Positions 40,862 to 50,440 are shown, numbered from the stretch's first letter. The stretch: DNA of 64,000 bases from Gemmatimonadaceae bacterium (GCA_014377535.1 JACMPK010000025.1:22633-86632); one strand, 5' to 3'. Numbers and translations are program-made. The notes: a model not told the origin generated them from the letters alone.

Positions 40862-42583
40862 CTACTTGCAGACGGCCTTTTCAGTCTGTGCAGCGGCGGG
40901 AGTCAGCTGTGCCAGCGCCTGCATCAACTGTCCTGCTGCCTGCGGTGCAAAACGCCCACCCGCCGGCACGTTCAGTTGCGCGATCGCGAACTGCTCGCTG
41001 GCCTTCTTCACGAGCGCACAATTGCGAGTCTCCCCACCAGCCTTCAACAGGGCCTGACCGCGCTTCACCGACACCGCGCCGATCAAAAACTTCGCCTGCT
41101 GACGACGCTCGGCGCTGGTCGCGTTCGCGTCGGCGAAAGTGAGAAAATTCACCACCGTCGCATAGTCCAGCTCCGGACTTTCCGGCTTCAGCTCACGCTG
41201 CATGGAATTACCGAACGACAAGGCTACATCACCAACCAGCGTACTGTCCACACCCTTGTCCGCGGCAACGAGCGCTGCGTACGCGCTGTCCGGCTGCTTC
41301 AGGTCATTGTACAGCTGGGCCAGTTGCAGCTGGCCTTTCTCCACGTTCGGATTCAGCGCCAGCGCCTTCTTCAGCGTCTCGATGGCCTGCTGCGTCTGGC
41401 CCGCGGTGCGCTGAGCCTGTGCGGCAAACACAAGCAGGCTGGCGTTGTCGGGAAACTTTGCGACGCCACGTGCGATCTCCTCGGCAGCCTTGGCGGGCTG
41501 GCTGTCGGCCTGATAGGCGGCGGCCATGCGGAAGAAGTAACTACTGTCGGCCATGGCAGTATCCAGTGCGACGAGCGCCGCACCAGTCGTGATCGCGGCC
41601 TTCGTTTCACGGGCGGCCAGTTCGACGAGGAACTGCGTGCGCATCAGCGCGGCATCGCCCGGGTTCTCCTCCACGGCCTTGCGAATGATCGGCAATGCGA
41701 CGCCTGGGTTGCCAGCGCCGGCGATTGCCTTGGTCACGTCCTCGACGAGACGCGTGTTCGTCGGATCAGCCGCGATCAGGCCCGTGTACGCCTGGATCAT
41801 CTTGTTGGCGTTCGCCGTGTCGGTCGGCGTGGCGAGGTTGCGACGACGATAGATGTCACCGGCGATGGACAGCGCACGACGGCTGCGCGAATCGATCGCG
41901 AGAATTTCCTCGGCCATCGCGAGCTGGGCATCGTCGGTCGCCTTGGTCTCGAACATGGCGTTCAACAGGCAGGTACGCGCAATGACTGCCTTGGGAAACA
42001 AAGCAATGCCTTCCCGGGCCGAGGCCATCGCCTTGTCCCAATTCTTGTCACGAGCGGCGTTGACGCAATTCTTCTCGGGGCCGAGCTGCTTGCGCGCCTC
42101 CACCAGTTCTGCCGCGAGCGCCTTCGCGGCGTCGCCGGGCTTGGCGGATGTCGCGACCGACAGCGGCTGCGCGAGTGAGGGATCACGCACGAGATGCAAC
42201 GTGGCTTCGATCTTCCACGACTCGCCGTCCTTGCGCACATTGCCCTGCACAAACTCGTCAGCGCGAAGCTGACGGCCGAGTTCGCGCGCATCGTTCGACG
42301 ACAACGGTTCATCCTTGCGGTAGCCCGAGGCCTCGAGCACGGCATTGATCTCCGTGTTCGGGATCTGCCAGAGCTGCTTGTACGGAATGTCCGAGCCGAG
42401 GCGCGATCGCAGCGCGTCTGCCGCCTGCACACCGGAGTTGCCCGGAGTATTGGTGCGGAAGGTGAGCACCATCATCCGCGGCGTGTTGGGGTCAGGCTGA
42501 CGGGCGACCTGCGCATCAACCGCGCCTGCCATGCCGCTCGCGACAAGCCCGAACCAGGCGATCTGAGAAATCCGAACGCTCAC
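40862..42583 (-). CDS. Secreted TPR-repeat protein
   Basis: Signal peptide (MSVRISQIAWFGLVASGMAGAVDAQ), repeated TPR-like helices. Confidence 0.75.
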   Translation of the reverse strand: MSVRISQIAWFGLVASGMAGAVDAQVARQPDPNTPRMMVLTFRTNTPGNSGVQAADALRSRLGSDIPYKQLWQIPNTEINAVLEASGYRKDEPLSSNDARELGRQLRADEFVQGNVRKDGESWKIEATLHLVRDPSLAQPLSVATSAKPGDAAKALAAELVEARKQLGPEKNCVNAARDKNWDKAMASAREGIALFPKAVIARTCLLNAMFETKATDDAQLAMAEEILAIDSRSRRALSIAGDIYRRRNLATPTDTANANKMIQAYTGLIAADPTNTRLVEDVTKAIAGAGNPGVALPIIRKAVEENPGDAALMRTQFLVELAARETKAAITTGAALVALDTAMADSSYFFRMAAAYQADSQPAKAAEEIARGVAKFPDNASLLVFAAQAQRTAGQTQQAIETLKKALALNPNVEKGQLQLAQLYNDLKQPDSAYAALVAADKGVDSTLVGDVALSFGNSMQRELKPESPELDYATVVNFLTFADANATSAERRQQAKFLIGAVSVKRGQALLKAGGETRNCALVKKASEQFAIAQLNVPAGGRFAPQAAGQLMQALAQLTPAAAQTEKAVCK

Positions 42584-42651
42584 TTACGACCTCCACGATG
42601 GTGATGCCAATTGAGCCTGCGGCATGGTGCCGAAGCTCCGCGATCTGCAGG

Positions 42652-42725
42652 TGGGCGAAGAGGGGTTCGAACCCCCGACCCCCTGTGTGTAAGACAGGTG
42701 CTCTAACCAGCTGAGCTATTCGCCC
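42652..42725 (-). tRNA. tRNA-Val (anticodon UAC)
   Basis: Minus strand GGGCGAATAGCTCAGCTGGTTAGAGCACCTGTCTTACACACAGGGGGTCGGGGGTTCGAACCCCTCTTCGCCCA folds as cloverleaf; anticodon TAC in loop CTTACAC; CCA not fully encoded (CCT follows). Confidence 0.96.
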
Positions 42726-42772
42726 GACGGACATCATGCTGACCGGCGTGCCACTTCAAAACACTGCCCGCC

Positions 42773-42778
42773 ATTGTA
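42773..42778 (-). promoter_or_regulatory. Candidate -10 element (TACAAT) for tRNA-Val
   Basis: Minus strand GGGGCGCTACAATGGCGG, ~48 nt upstream of mature tRNA 5' end; -35 not clear. Confidence 0.35.
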
Positions 42779-42920
42779 GCGCCCCTCTAATCGAAAAGTG
42801 CCAGCAGCCGGTAACGAGGGCAAGCGCGGAGCGGCTCCGAAAAGGCCGTCGCAGATGCACTTAACCCGATCGTAACCTTTCGCGCACCGGCGTCGATGCG
42901 AAAACCCATCGGCAGGCCAG

Positions 42921-43091
42921 CTACTTGAGAATTGCGATTGGTACCAGCACGCAATACCCCAATACGAGTAACAGCGGGGCAAACGTTGTACCGCCTCGCG
43001 CGAGGTCGGCATAGCCGAGTACAAGGGCTGCGGCGGCGAGGCCCCACCAGAGGAGGGGGCGGCGCGGCGATTCGGTCTCGGAGGTTGCCAT
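42921..43091 (-). CDS. 56-aa single/double-pass membrane microprotein (not in ORF track)
   Basis: Hand translation: MATSETESPRRPLLWWGLAAAALVLGYADLARGGTTFAPLLLVLGYCVLVPIAILK*. Confidence 0.65.
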   Translation of the reverse strand: MATSETESPRRPLLWWGLAAAALVLGYADLARGGTTFAPLLLVLGYCVLVPIAILK

Positions 43092-43125
43092 GATGACGTG
43101 AGGCTACGTCAGTGGGGCGAACCGG

Positions 43126-44109
43126 TCAAGCATCGGGCGATGGCGGCGCGCCGCTGGGGCCGATGGATTGCAGCAGCATGTCAAGCGCCTGGCTCCGGGC
43201 CGCGCGCTCGGTGATCGCCTCGCGCTCTCGCATTGCGGCCAGTCGTTCGCGCTGCTCGCGTCGCCTGCGCCGATACAGAGGCCCGAGCAGCAGCAGGCAC
43301 GCGGCGGCGACAATGGCCGAATCGGCGGCAAGCGAGAGAAATGCAAACTGCCACCGCGCCTGCTGCTGCCAGCGGCGTTCGAACTGCTCGGACGTGAGTG
43401 CGTACGCGCGGCGGATCGCGAGATCGAACGACTGCCGCTCCTTCCACGCGCTGAGCAGTGGGGCCAATCCACGTTCCCGATCGAGGTTCGCCAGATCCGT
43501 GACTGCGCGCAGCGCGAGCGCGTACCCTGCGCGCGCGTCAGTGGCACGAGAGTTCGACAGCATCGTGTCGAGCGCGGCCAGCGTCGGCATGGCACGGAAC
43601 ACAAGTGCGGCATTGGTCTGCAGGAAACCCTCGGTGCGCTCCTCACCGGCGGCGTAGCTCGCGTACCCCTCGTCGAACCAGCGCGGCGGGAGGTCACCGA
43701 GATAGTCGTGCAGCGCGATGTGCGCGAGCTCGTGCCGCAGCACCTGCAGCGGGTCACCCGCGTTGCCCGGCGCGCGGTGCCCCTGCACCACCACGCGATG
43801 CTGATCCACGAACGCAAGTGCGGCGCTCCAGGGAAATGCGCTTTGGCCGGCCCACTCGCGAAAGGTCACGGCATCAGGCGCGACCATGATCAGGATGCGT
43901 GTGCTGGACCGCGGCAGCCAGGGAAACGTGTCGCGCGTGACTGCGGCGTCCAGCATCGAGGCGGCAAGCACGGCGTCACCGGCGTAGTGAATGACCGTGT
44001 AGCGACCACGATCGATACGACGCGCGCCGATGGGCGCGGCAGCGACCCGCGGTGCCCAGGCGACCCATGCTGCTGCCAGCAGCAGCAGCGCGCACAACGC
44101 ACGTCTCAA
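43126..44109 (-). CDS. Peptidase MA-like metallohydrolase, membrane-associated
   Basis: VLRHELAHIALHDYLGDLPPRWFDEGYASYAAGE (HExxH...E), C-terminal TM; likely TTG start at 44109 overlapping upstream stop. Confidence 0.8.
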   Translation of the reverse strand: MRRALCALLLLAAAWVAWAPRVAAAPIGARRIDRGRYTVIHYAGDAVLAASMLDAAVTRDTFPWLPRSSTRILIMVAPDAVTFREWAGQSAFPWSAALAFVDQHRVVVQGHRAPGNAGDPLQVLRHELAHIALHDYLGDLPPRWFDEGYASYAAGEERTEGFLQTNAALVFRAMPTLAALDTMLSNSRATDARAGYALALRAVTDLANLDRERGLAPLLSAWKERQSFDLAIRRAYALTSEQFERRWQQQARWQFAFLSLAADSAIVAAACLLLLGPLYRRRRREQRERLAAMREREAITERAARSQALDMLLQSIGPSGAPPSPDA

Positions 44110-45140
44110 TTGACGCGTGCGGGTGCCCCCCCATCGGCGATCTGGTCCAGCATCTCGCGGCAGCGCGCGCTCCATGGGTTGAACTTGTTCAGCTCCGCAC
44201 CCTTGCGCCACGTGGCGATCGCGTCGTCGGTGCGCTCGGCATACCAGAAGACTCGTCCGAGTTCAAACCGCGCCTCGATGAGGTTCGGCCCGAGCTCGAT
44301 GGCACGCAGCAGCTCCCCGATGGCTTCGGCGTATTCCTCCTGCGCATATCGGACGAGGCCCAGGTAGTAGTGCGCGTAGAGCGTCGCCTTGCGATCGGTG
44401 TCGAGCGCGATGGCGCGCAACAGGTGCTCCACGGATCGTTCGAACTGCTGCCGACGGAACAACACATAGCCGACGTTGATCAGCGCGAGTGCGTGATCGG
44501 GCACACGGTCCAGCACCTGCTGAAACAATGACATGGCGCCGTCAAGCTTGCCCTGTGCTCGCTGTGCCCATCCAAGCAGCGTCTCGGCATGCGGGTCGCC
44601 CGGATTCAGCTGCAGCGCCTTGTCGAGCGCCTCCTCGGCCCCGGCAAAGTCACCAGTGGCGATGCGGCTCCAGCCACGCTCGACGAAGGTGGAGGCATTG
44701 AGCTCGTCAATGACGCGCGGCTGCCCTGACACGGAGAGCGCGGTCGCCGTATGCGCCGCTGCTTTGAGTGCCGCTTCGGCATCCGTCTGTGACGGCGCGG
44801 TGACGGCGAATTCAGATGCACCAGTGTGCGCCGGTGTGCCGGAGCTGACAGCATCACGATCGTCGGTGTCCGTGACCGCGCGAGCTCCCGGCGGCGTGAA
44901 GCTGCTGCCCGACCCGGTGAACCGCTCCTTCCAGCCCGCGACCAACAACCGTACATCCCGCTGCAGCAGCTCGAGCTGCTGAACATGCTGCTCGACGATC
45001 CGATGCGCCACGAAGATGCGCTGCTTGAGCATTGCACCCCGCTCGATCGCGTCGTCGCTACCCTCAAGCTCGCGCGCGAGTTCGTCCACCTGCACACGCA
45101 GGTGGCTCAGCGCATCGTCTGCCGAGAGGGGAGTGGTCAT
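44106..45140 (-). CDS. TPR-repeat protein with N-terminal coiled coil
   Basis: TPR repeats (GDFAGAEEALDKALQLNPGDPHAETLLGWAQRAQGKLDGAMSLFQQVLDRVPDHALALINVGYVLFRRQQFERSVEHLLRAI). Confidence 0.8.
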   Translation of the reverse strand: MTTPLSADDALSHLRVQVDELARELEGSDDAIERGAMLKQRIFVAHRIVEQHVQQLELLQRDVRLLVAGWKERFTGSGSSFTPPGARAVTDTDDRDAVSSGTPAHTGASEFAVTAPSQTDAEAALKAAAHTATALSVSGQPRVIDELNASTFVERGWSRIATGDFAGAEEALDKALQLNPGDPHAETLLGWAQRAQGKLDGAMSLFQQVLDRVPDHALALINVGYVLFRRQQFERSVEHLLRAIALDTDRKATLYAHYYLGLVRYAQEEYAEAIGELLRAIELGPNLIEARFELGRVFWYAERTDDAIATWRKGAELNKFNPWSARCREMLDQIADGGAPARVN

Positions 45141-45234
45141 GACGATTGCTCTGGAGTGCACCTGCCGCGTCCCGCCCGCGGCGTGGTGCCGCGCCTGGCC
45201 GCGCTGCATAACAGTATCGGGCGCTCCCTGACGT

Positions 45235-45753
45235 TCACAGGCACCGGTCGCCAGCCGCGATGGTGTGCACCGTCACGCGCTGGAGACGCGGGTCGACCAG
45301 CACCGACCGTCCCACATGCCCTCCAACGTCTGCGGCACGCACCGGCACACCCGCGTCGTGCAGGGCCACGCGTGCGCTGCGCAGGTTGTCACCCGCGATA
45401 TCGCGCACGAATGCCGCGTCGACACCCGGAAACATCGATGCGCCCCCGACCAGCACGGCGGCGTACGGCGCTTCGGCCCCGGCGGCGCGCAAGGCGTTCA
45501 ACAGGGCGGGCACCGCCGTCTCGACGTACTTCGCGTCGTCACCGCCCCGGTCGTCGGCACATGCGAGCATGCAGTGCGCGAGCGCCGCCAGCTGCTGCGC
45601 CGGTGCGAAGATGATGATTGCGACGCAAGAGCCGAGGCCCACCGTCCGCAGCAGCTCCGATGCAGACGCGATCGCGCTTCGACCCATCGGCACCGTGATC
45701 GTGCGCACCATCTCGCGCGCGTCGCATGAGTCAGGCGCGAACAAGGCGGTCAT
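45235..45753 (-). CDS. cheD: Chemoreceptor glutamine deamidase CheD
   Basis: LRTVGLGSCVAIIIFAPAQQLAALAHCMLA...KYVETAVPALLNALRAAGA...VGGASMF. Confidence 0.88.
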   Translation of the reverse strand: MTALFAPDSCDAREMVRTITVPMGRSAIASASELLRTVGLGSCVAIIIFAPAQQLAALAHCMLACADDRGGDDAKYVETAVPALLNALRAAGAEAPYAAVLVGGASMFPGVDAAFVRDIAGDNLRSARVALHDAGVPVRAADVGGHVGRSVLVDPRLQRVTVHTIAAGDRCL

Positions 45754-47375
45754 GACGCGCGGCGGATGGCGTCGAGGCTGACCTGCGCCTGCCGGTTGCC
45801 CGGATCGAGTTCCAGCACCCGATGCCAGCAGCGTTCCGACTCGGCCACTTCGCCACGCTGATACCGGAGTTCACCGAGTTTCAGGTAGACATCGGGGCCG
45901 AGCGCAGGCTCCAGTCGCACCGCGCGCTGGTACGCCTCGAGCGCGTCGCCGAAGCGCGCGACCCGGTAAGCGAGATCGCCGATCGTTTTCTGAAACGGCG
46001 CGATGTTCGCTGCGTGCAGCATCCCACGTTCGACGGCGGCCGCGGCGGCGACGAGTGCGCCGCGCCCGAGCATCAACGCGGCGTAGTTCGCGTGCAGCAC
46101 GCCGACCGAGGGGTGTGTGCGAATACCCTCCTCGAGGAGCGCCTGCGCCTGATCGGCATCATCGCGCGCAGCGGACACCAGCGATGCGTAATGGAACCAG
46201 ACGGCCGGCGGCGCATCGCCCTCGAAACGTGTACGCGCCAAGGCTAGCAGCTGGTCGGCACGCGCGTAATCGCCCAGCCGGAATGCGTGCAGCGCGCGCG
46301 ACAGCTCGATGTGCGGCGACACGGGTTGTCCCATGCGCGCGGCGCGGTCGAGCATGCGCGCCGACTCCAGCTCGCGACCAATCCCTTCGTACGCCAGCGC
46401 GAGGTGATGCAGCATCGTCGACGTCGCATGATCCAGCGCCGCCAGCGGCTCGAGCCAGCCGACGGCGTCATCCCATGCCCCGCCCTTGAGCGACAGCAGG
46501 CCAAGCTGGTGCCGGGCGATGGGATCGTCGGGTGATGTTTCGACCACGCGGCGAAACTCGCGTGCGGAGTCCTCGATCATGCCCGCCTTGGCCAGCGCGA
46601 GACCGAGCTTGAGTGCCTTCTCGGCGGTGCTCGCACCGTATTCCGTTTCCTCGGCTCGCACCTGCTCCGCGCCGTGCACCGGCACGAGCAGTCCCTGTGC
46701 CGCGAGTTCGTACAGCGCCTTGCCGACCATGAACTCGCCCAGACCCGATCGCTCGATCACGCCGCGGATCGAGCGTCGCCCGTCGAGCAGGTGCGCGACT
46801 TCGGCCAGCTCGCCGGTGAGGGGCGTGGAGACACCGGCGCGCGCCGCATCCATCTCGAAGACGACATCGAAGCTGGGAAAGCGACGTTCCACCAGCGCCC
46901 ACTCGTCCACCCGGCGCGCGCCCTCCATGAGCAGCGACTCCGGATTGATTGCGACTGCGAGGCCGCGGCCATCCGGATGCACGTCAGGCTCGAAGGTCCA
47001 GATACCCTGCGTCCACGTGAAGAGCGAGAACACCGCCTCCTCCACGAGCACACGCAGCTCCTTGTCGACGACTTCGCGTGGCACATGGCCCGCGTCGACG
47101 AGCAGCTCGCCGACACGTCGGTTGGGCTGGCTCACCTGCGTGCGCAACACCTCGTCGAGCTGCTCCTTGGTCACGAAGCCGCGCTTCACCAACGAGTCGC
47201 CGAGGCGGTCACGCCGGTTGACGATCGCACCAAACGCGATCTTCCCGTGCTGGAAGAAGACGGAGCCGAACTTGGTACCGTCCACGATGCTCAGGCAACC
47301 GGTCTTCTGGCCGAGCGCGAGCAGCTGGAGCACGTCGGGAATACTCGCCTCCTTGAGGCTTCCACGGATCGCCAT
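45750..47375 (-). CDS. DUF4388 (PATAN)-domain protein with C-terminal TPRs
   Basis: MAIRGSLKEASIPDVLQLLALGQKTGCLSIVDGTKFGSVFFQHGKIAFGAIVNRRDRLGDSLVKRGFVTKEQL; TPR tail; start 47375. Confidence 0.85.
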   Translation of the reverse strand: MAIRGSLKEASIPDVLQLLALGQKTGCLSIVDGTKFGSVFFQHGKIAFGAIVNRRDRLGDSLVKRGFVTKEQLDEVLRTQVSQPNRRVGELLVDAGHVPREVVDKELRVLVEEAVFSLFTWTQGIWTFEPDVHPDGRGLAVAINPESLLMEGARRVDEWALVERRFPSFDVVFEMDAARAGVSTPLTGELAEVAHLLDGRRSIRGVIERSGLGEFMVGKALYELAAQGLLVPVHGAEQVRAEETEYGASTAEKALKLGLALAKAGMIEDSAREFRRVVETSPDDPIARHQLGLLSLKGGAWDDAVGWLEPLAALDHATSTMLHHLALAYEGIGRELESARMLDRAARMGQPVSPHIELSRALHAFRLGDYARADQLLALARTRFEGDAPPAVWFHYASLVSAARDDADQAQALLEEGIRTHPSVGVLHANYAALMLGRGALVAAAAAVERGMLHAANIAPFQKTIGDLAYRVARFGDALEAYQRAVRLEPALGPDVYLKLGELRYQRGEVAESERCWHRVLELDPGNRQAQVSLDAIRRAS

Positions 47376-49285
47376 CAGTCGCAGTCCTCCATGAGTCGCG
47401 CGCCAGGATCGGGCCAGCGATGCACAAAGTTTTCGGGGTCGCCCATCTGATGCTTGAGGCCACGACGCGGCGTTGCGGCACCGTCCAGCTCCGCGGTGAC
47501 GAACGCCGATGTCACGGGTGCGCCGGCGAGTGCTGCAGCTGCCTGCAGCCGCCTGACCGCCGCAAGCACCTCCCCGATGGACCGCGCGGGACGCTCCGCG
47601 ATCTGCACGACGACGTTGTCGGTGACCGACGTGTGCGTAGCCGCGAAGCACCGGCCGATCAGTATCGCGCGCTGTGATGCATCGGGGCTGCCAAGCTCCA
47701 CGATCAATCCCTGCGCAAACCGTGTACGCAAGCGATCCTCGAGCGTTGCCAGCTGGTTCGGCGGGATCGACGACGTCAGCACCACCTGGCGTCCGGCGCT
47801 CTGCAGCGCGTTGAACAGGTGGAACAGCTCGTCCTGCGTGCGTTCCTTGCCGGCGACCGCCTCGATGTCGTCGAGCAGCAGTGCACCCGCGTTGCGATAG
47901 CGTGCGCGCCACTTCTCCACCGCCCCTTCCCGCAGCGCGGTGATGAGTTGCTCCGCGAACGCGGCGGCGGTGACGCAGGCGACGGTCTGCACACCGTTGG
48001 CGATCATCGCGTTGCCGATGGCGTGCAGCAGGTGCGTGCGCCCGCTGCCTGCCGGTCCGGTGATGACGAGCGGAACGAACTGCGTGCCGGGTGACTCGAC
48101 GACCGCGCGGGCGGCGCGCAACGCGAGCTGATTTGCGAGCCCTTCATGCAGCGTGTCGAACAGGAGACTCGGCTCCGGACGTGGCGGCGGCTCGATGGAC
48201 GAGACGGCCTGCTGCACCAGCGCGTGCGCCTCCTTGACGCGCTCCGGGTCGCGAAAGATGGCGTTCCCGGACAGCCCGGTGTCAGCGGCCGAGCCTTGCC
48301 GCCCGAGGTCGCGCAGGTATTCCACCGCCGCGCCAAAGGTGGCCAGCAATCCCTCGACATCCGGGGCCTCGCGCAGCTGCAGCGCGCGCTCGAGCACCGC
48401 GACGCTGATACCCTCCGCGCGCCAGCGCGCCGCGGCATCGGCCAGCCGCACCCGCCACTCCTCGACCTGTTCGACTACCGCGGTCGCGACTTCCTGCATG
48501 AACGTGTCGTAGTCGGCGGGACGCCGGCTGCGCGCATCGTCGGCAAAGTGCGACTGTGTCGCGAGCGGCGTTGCGCGTCCACTGACGAGACGTCGCACAT
48601 CGGCGACGCCGATCGCCGCGTCGCTCATGCCCTGATGTGCAAGCAGCCGATTCAGCCCACCCTGCAGCTCGCGGATGTTCGAGAAATCGACGCGCGCAAG
48701 CTCCTCGAGCACGCCATCGCGGAAGCGCAGCACCCGTTCGCCCTGCAGCTTCTGCAAAATCGCCACGCGTGTCTCGTAGTCCGGGATGCCGACATCGACG
48801 ATCAGGCCCCCGGTGAGCCGCGTGAGCAGGCGGTCGGCGACGTCGGCAATCTCGTCCGGCGGACGATCGCTCGTCATCACGATCTGCGTGCCGCGGCCCT
48901 GCAGCACGTTGAACAGCCGGAGCAGCTCGCCCTGAACCTCGGCGCGTCCCGTAAGAAACTGCACATCGTCCAACAGCAGCACGCCGGTGGACTCGTACCG
49001 CTTCTTGAAGGTGTCGAGGCGACCGCCTTGCAGCGCCTGATGAAACTCCTCCATGTAGTCGTCCAGCGCCACGTACTCGACGGCCAGCGACGGCTGCTTG
49101 TCCCGTGCCGAGTGCCCGACTGCGTGCATCAGGTGCGTCTTGCCGAGGCCGGATGCGCCGTACACGAACAGCGGGTTGTACAGGACGCCCGGCGCATCGG
49201 CAACCGCCTTCGCAGCGGCGACAGCGAGGCGATTGGACGAGCCGGTGACGAAGGTATCGAAGCGGAGGCGGTGGTCGAGTTTCAT
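47375..49285 (-). CDS. Tandem DnaA-like AAA+ protein (two AAA+ modules)
   Basis: Module 1 GASGLGKTHLMHAVG / VLLLDDVQFLTGRAEVQGELLRLFNVLQ / VMTSDRPPDEI / RLLTRLTGGLIVDV; module 2 GPAGSGRTHLLHAIGNAM / ALLLDDIEAVAGKERTQDELFHLFNALQ / VLTSSIPPNQL / RLRTRFAQGLIVEL; no recognisable C-terminal DnaA domain IV signature. Confidence 0.88.
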   Translation of the reverse strand: MKLDHRLRFDTFVTGSSNRLAVAAAKAVADAPGVLYNPLFVYGASGLGKTHLMHAVGHSARDKQPSLAVEYVALDDYMEEFHQALQGGRLDTFKKRYESTGVLLLDDVQFLTGRAEVQGELLRLFNVLQGRGTQIVMTSDRPPDEIADVADRLLTRLTGGLIVDVGIPDYETRVAILQKLQGERVLRFRDGVLEELARVDFSNIRELQGGLNRLLAHQGMSDAAIGVADVRRLVSGRATPLATQSHFADDARSRRPADYDTFMQEVATAVVEQVEEWRVRLADAAARWRAEGISVAVLERALQLREAPDVEGLLATFGAAVEYLRDLGRQGSAADTGLSGNAIFRDPERVKEAHALVQQAVSSIEPPPRPEPSLLFDTLHEGLANQLALRAARAVVESPGTQFVPLVITGPAGSGRTHLLHAIGNAMIANGVQTVACVTAAAFAEQLITALREGAVEKWRARYRNAGALLLDDIEAVAGKERTQDELFHLFNALQSAGRQVVLTSSIPPNQLATLEDRLRTRFAQGLIVELGSPDASQRAILIGRCFAATHTSVTDNVVVQIAERPARSIGEVLAAVRRLQAAAALAGAPVTSAFVTAELDGAATPRRGLKHQMGDPENFVHRWPDPGARLMEDCD

Positions 49286-49394
49286 GTGTCTGCGGTGTCC
49301 GGCCAACGACGACTGTCCTACCGGATTGGGCACGTGGTGCCGCGTGCACGACGAGGATGGCACGACACCGCGACGGCGACGCGCCGTGTCACGA

Positions 49395-49703
49395 TCAGCC
49401 GAGAGTTTCCGCGAGCCGCCGCATGGTGAGCCGCAACAGACCGAGATTGGCCCACGGTTCCGCCACGGTCACCAGCAGCAGGTCACCCTGCGGCATCGCA
49501 CAGACACGCCCGCGTTCGCCCTCGAGGTGCAGGAAGCCCGGCGTCGTGCCGTCCGCCGCGATGGCATCGGCATCGGTTCCGACGTGCACGTTGCCATCCA
49601 CCACGATGCCGTCGACACGCGACACGATGAGGGCAGCGTTGACGCCTGCGGTGTGCATCAGTTCATCGACCACGCGATTGTACTGCGCCATGAACTCGTT
49701 CAT
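49395..49703 (-). CDS. Roadblock/LC7-like protein
   Basis: 102 aa: MAQYNRVVDELMHTAGVNAALIVSRVDGIVVDGNVHVGTDADAIAA...LLLVTVAEPWANLGLLRLTMRRLAETL. Confidence 0.75.
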   Translation of the reverse strand: MNEFMAQYNRVVDELMHTAGVNAALIVSRVDGIVVDGNVHVGTDADAIAADGTTPGFLHLEGERGRVCAMPQGDLLLVTVAEPWANLGLLRLTMRRLAETLG

Positions 49704-50440
49704 CAGAATCCGTCGGCTGCACTGCGCGCGGTCGCAACGCGGAGCAGCGCGCGAACGCGACCGATCGGCACATGTCGCGACACGCTGAGCACCGTCAGCG
49801 ATCCGGCCGGTGCGGGTGCGAGTGCGAGGGAGTCACCGGCGGTCTCCAGCACGAGGGCGTGCCAGGCACCGAGGTTGAGATGCTTCATGGCGCGGGCCGC
49901 GTCGTCACCGACACCGGCGACTGCAGCGGCCATGGCTTCCAGCACGGCCATGTCGTCGCTCGGCTGCGGGCTGGCAAGCAGCAGGCCGTCCGCATCGGCG
50001 ACGAGTGACCGCACCACTTCCGCGCGAGCCGGCGGCGGCGCAATGGTGGCCGAGAAGCTCGGGACCGCGGCATGATTGGCCGCCGGGTACGACGCGCCGG
50101 TGGACCGAGGCGTCGACGATCTGTCGGGATGCCCAGCAGTACGAAGCGAGGCCGCGGCACCGTTCGATGCGCCGGTGCCCGGCGCCGAAGTGTCGATGCG
50201 CGCGCGCTCCCAGAAGCCCGACGCGGCGTTCAGGTCACCGCGCGCCTCGGCGATGCGCGCCAGCACGCCGAGTGCAGGTCCGTGCGTGGGATGCCGCTCC
50301 AGGCCACGCGCCGCAAGACGCTCGGCGGTCTCGAGATCACCCTGCTGGCGCAGCGTCTCTGCGAGATCCGCGAACGCGAGGCTCTGTGGATCTGTGGCCA
50401 GCTCGTTGCTCCACCGTCGGATATCGTCAGCTGCCGGCAT
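49703..50440 (-). CDS. TPR-Roadblock/LC7-like fusion protein
   Basis: N-terminal LADLAETLRQQGDLETAERLAARGLERHPTHGPALGVLARIAEARGDL; low-complexity linker; C-terminal VVRSLVADADGLLLASPQPSDDMAVLEAMAAAVAGVGDDAARAMKHLNLGAWHALVLETAGDSLALAP. Confidence 0.65.
   Translation of the reverse strand: MPAADDIRRWSNELATDPQSLAFADLAETLRQQGDLETAERLAARGLERHPTHGPALGVLARIAEARGDLNAASGFWERARIDTSAPGTGASNGAAASLRTAGHPDRSSTPRSTGASYPAANHAAVPSFSATIAPPPARAEVVRSLVADADGLLLASPQPSDDMAVLEAMAAAVAGVGDDAARAMKHLNLGAWHALVLETAGDSLALAPAPAGSLTVLSVSRHVPIGRVRALLRVATARSAADGF

Noticed and set aside
47375-49285. Chromosomal replication initiator dnaA / origin of replication
   Set aside because: Although DnaA-like, the protein has two AAA+ modules and no visible domain IV; no dnaN/recF neighbours and no DnaA-box cluster (TTATCCACA-like) seen nearby.
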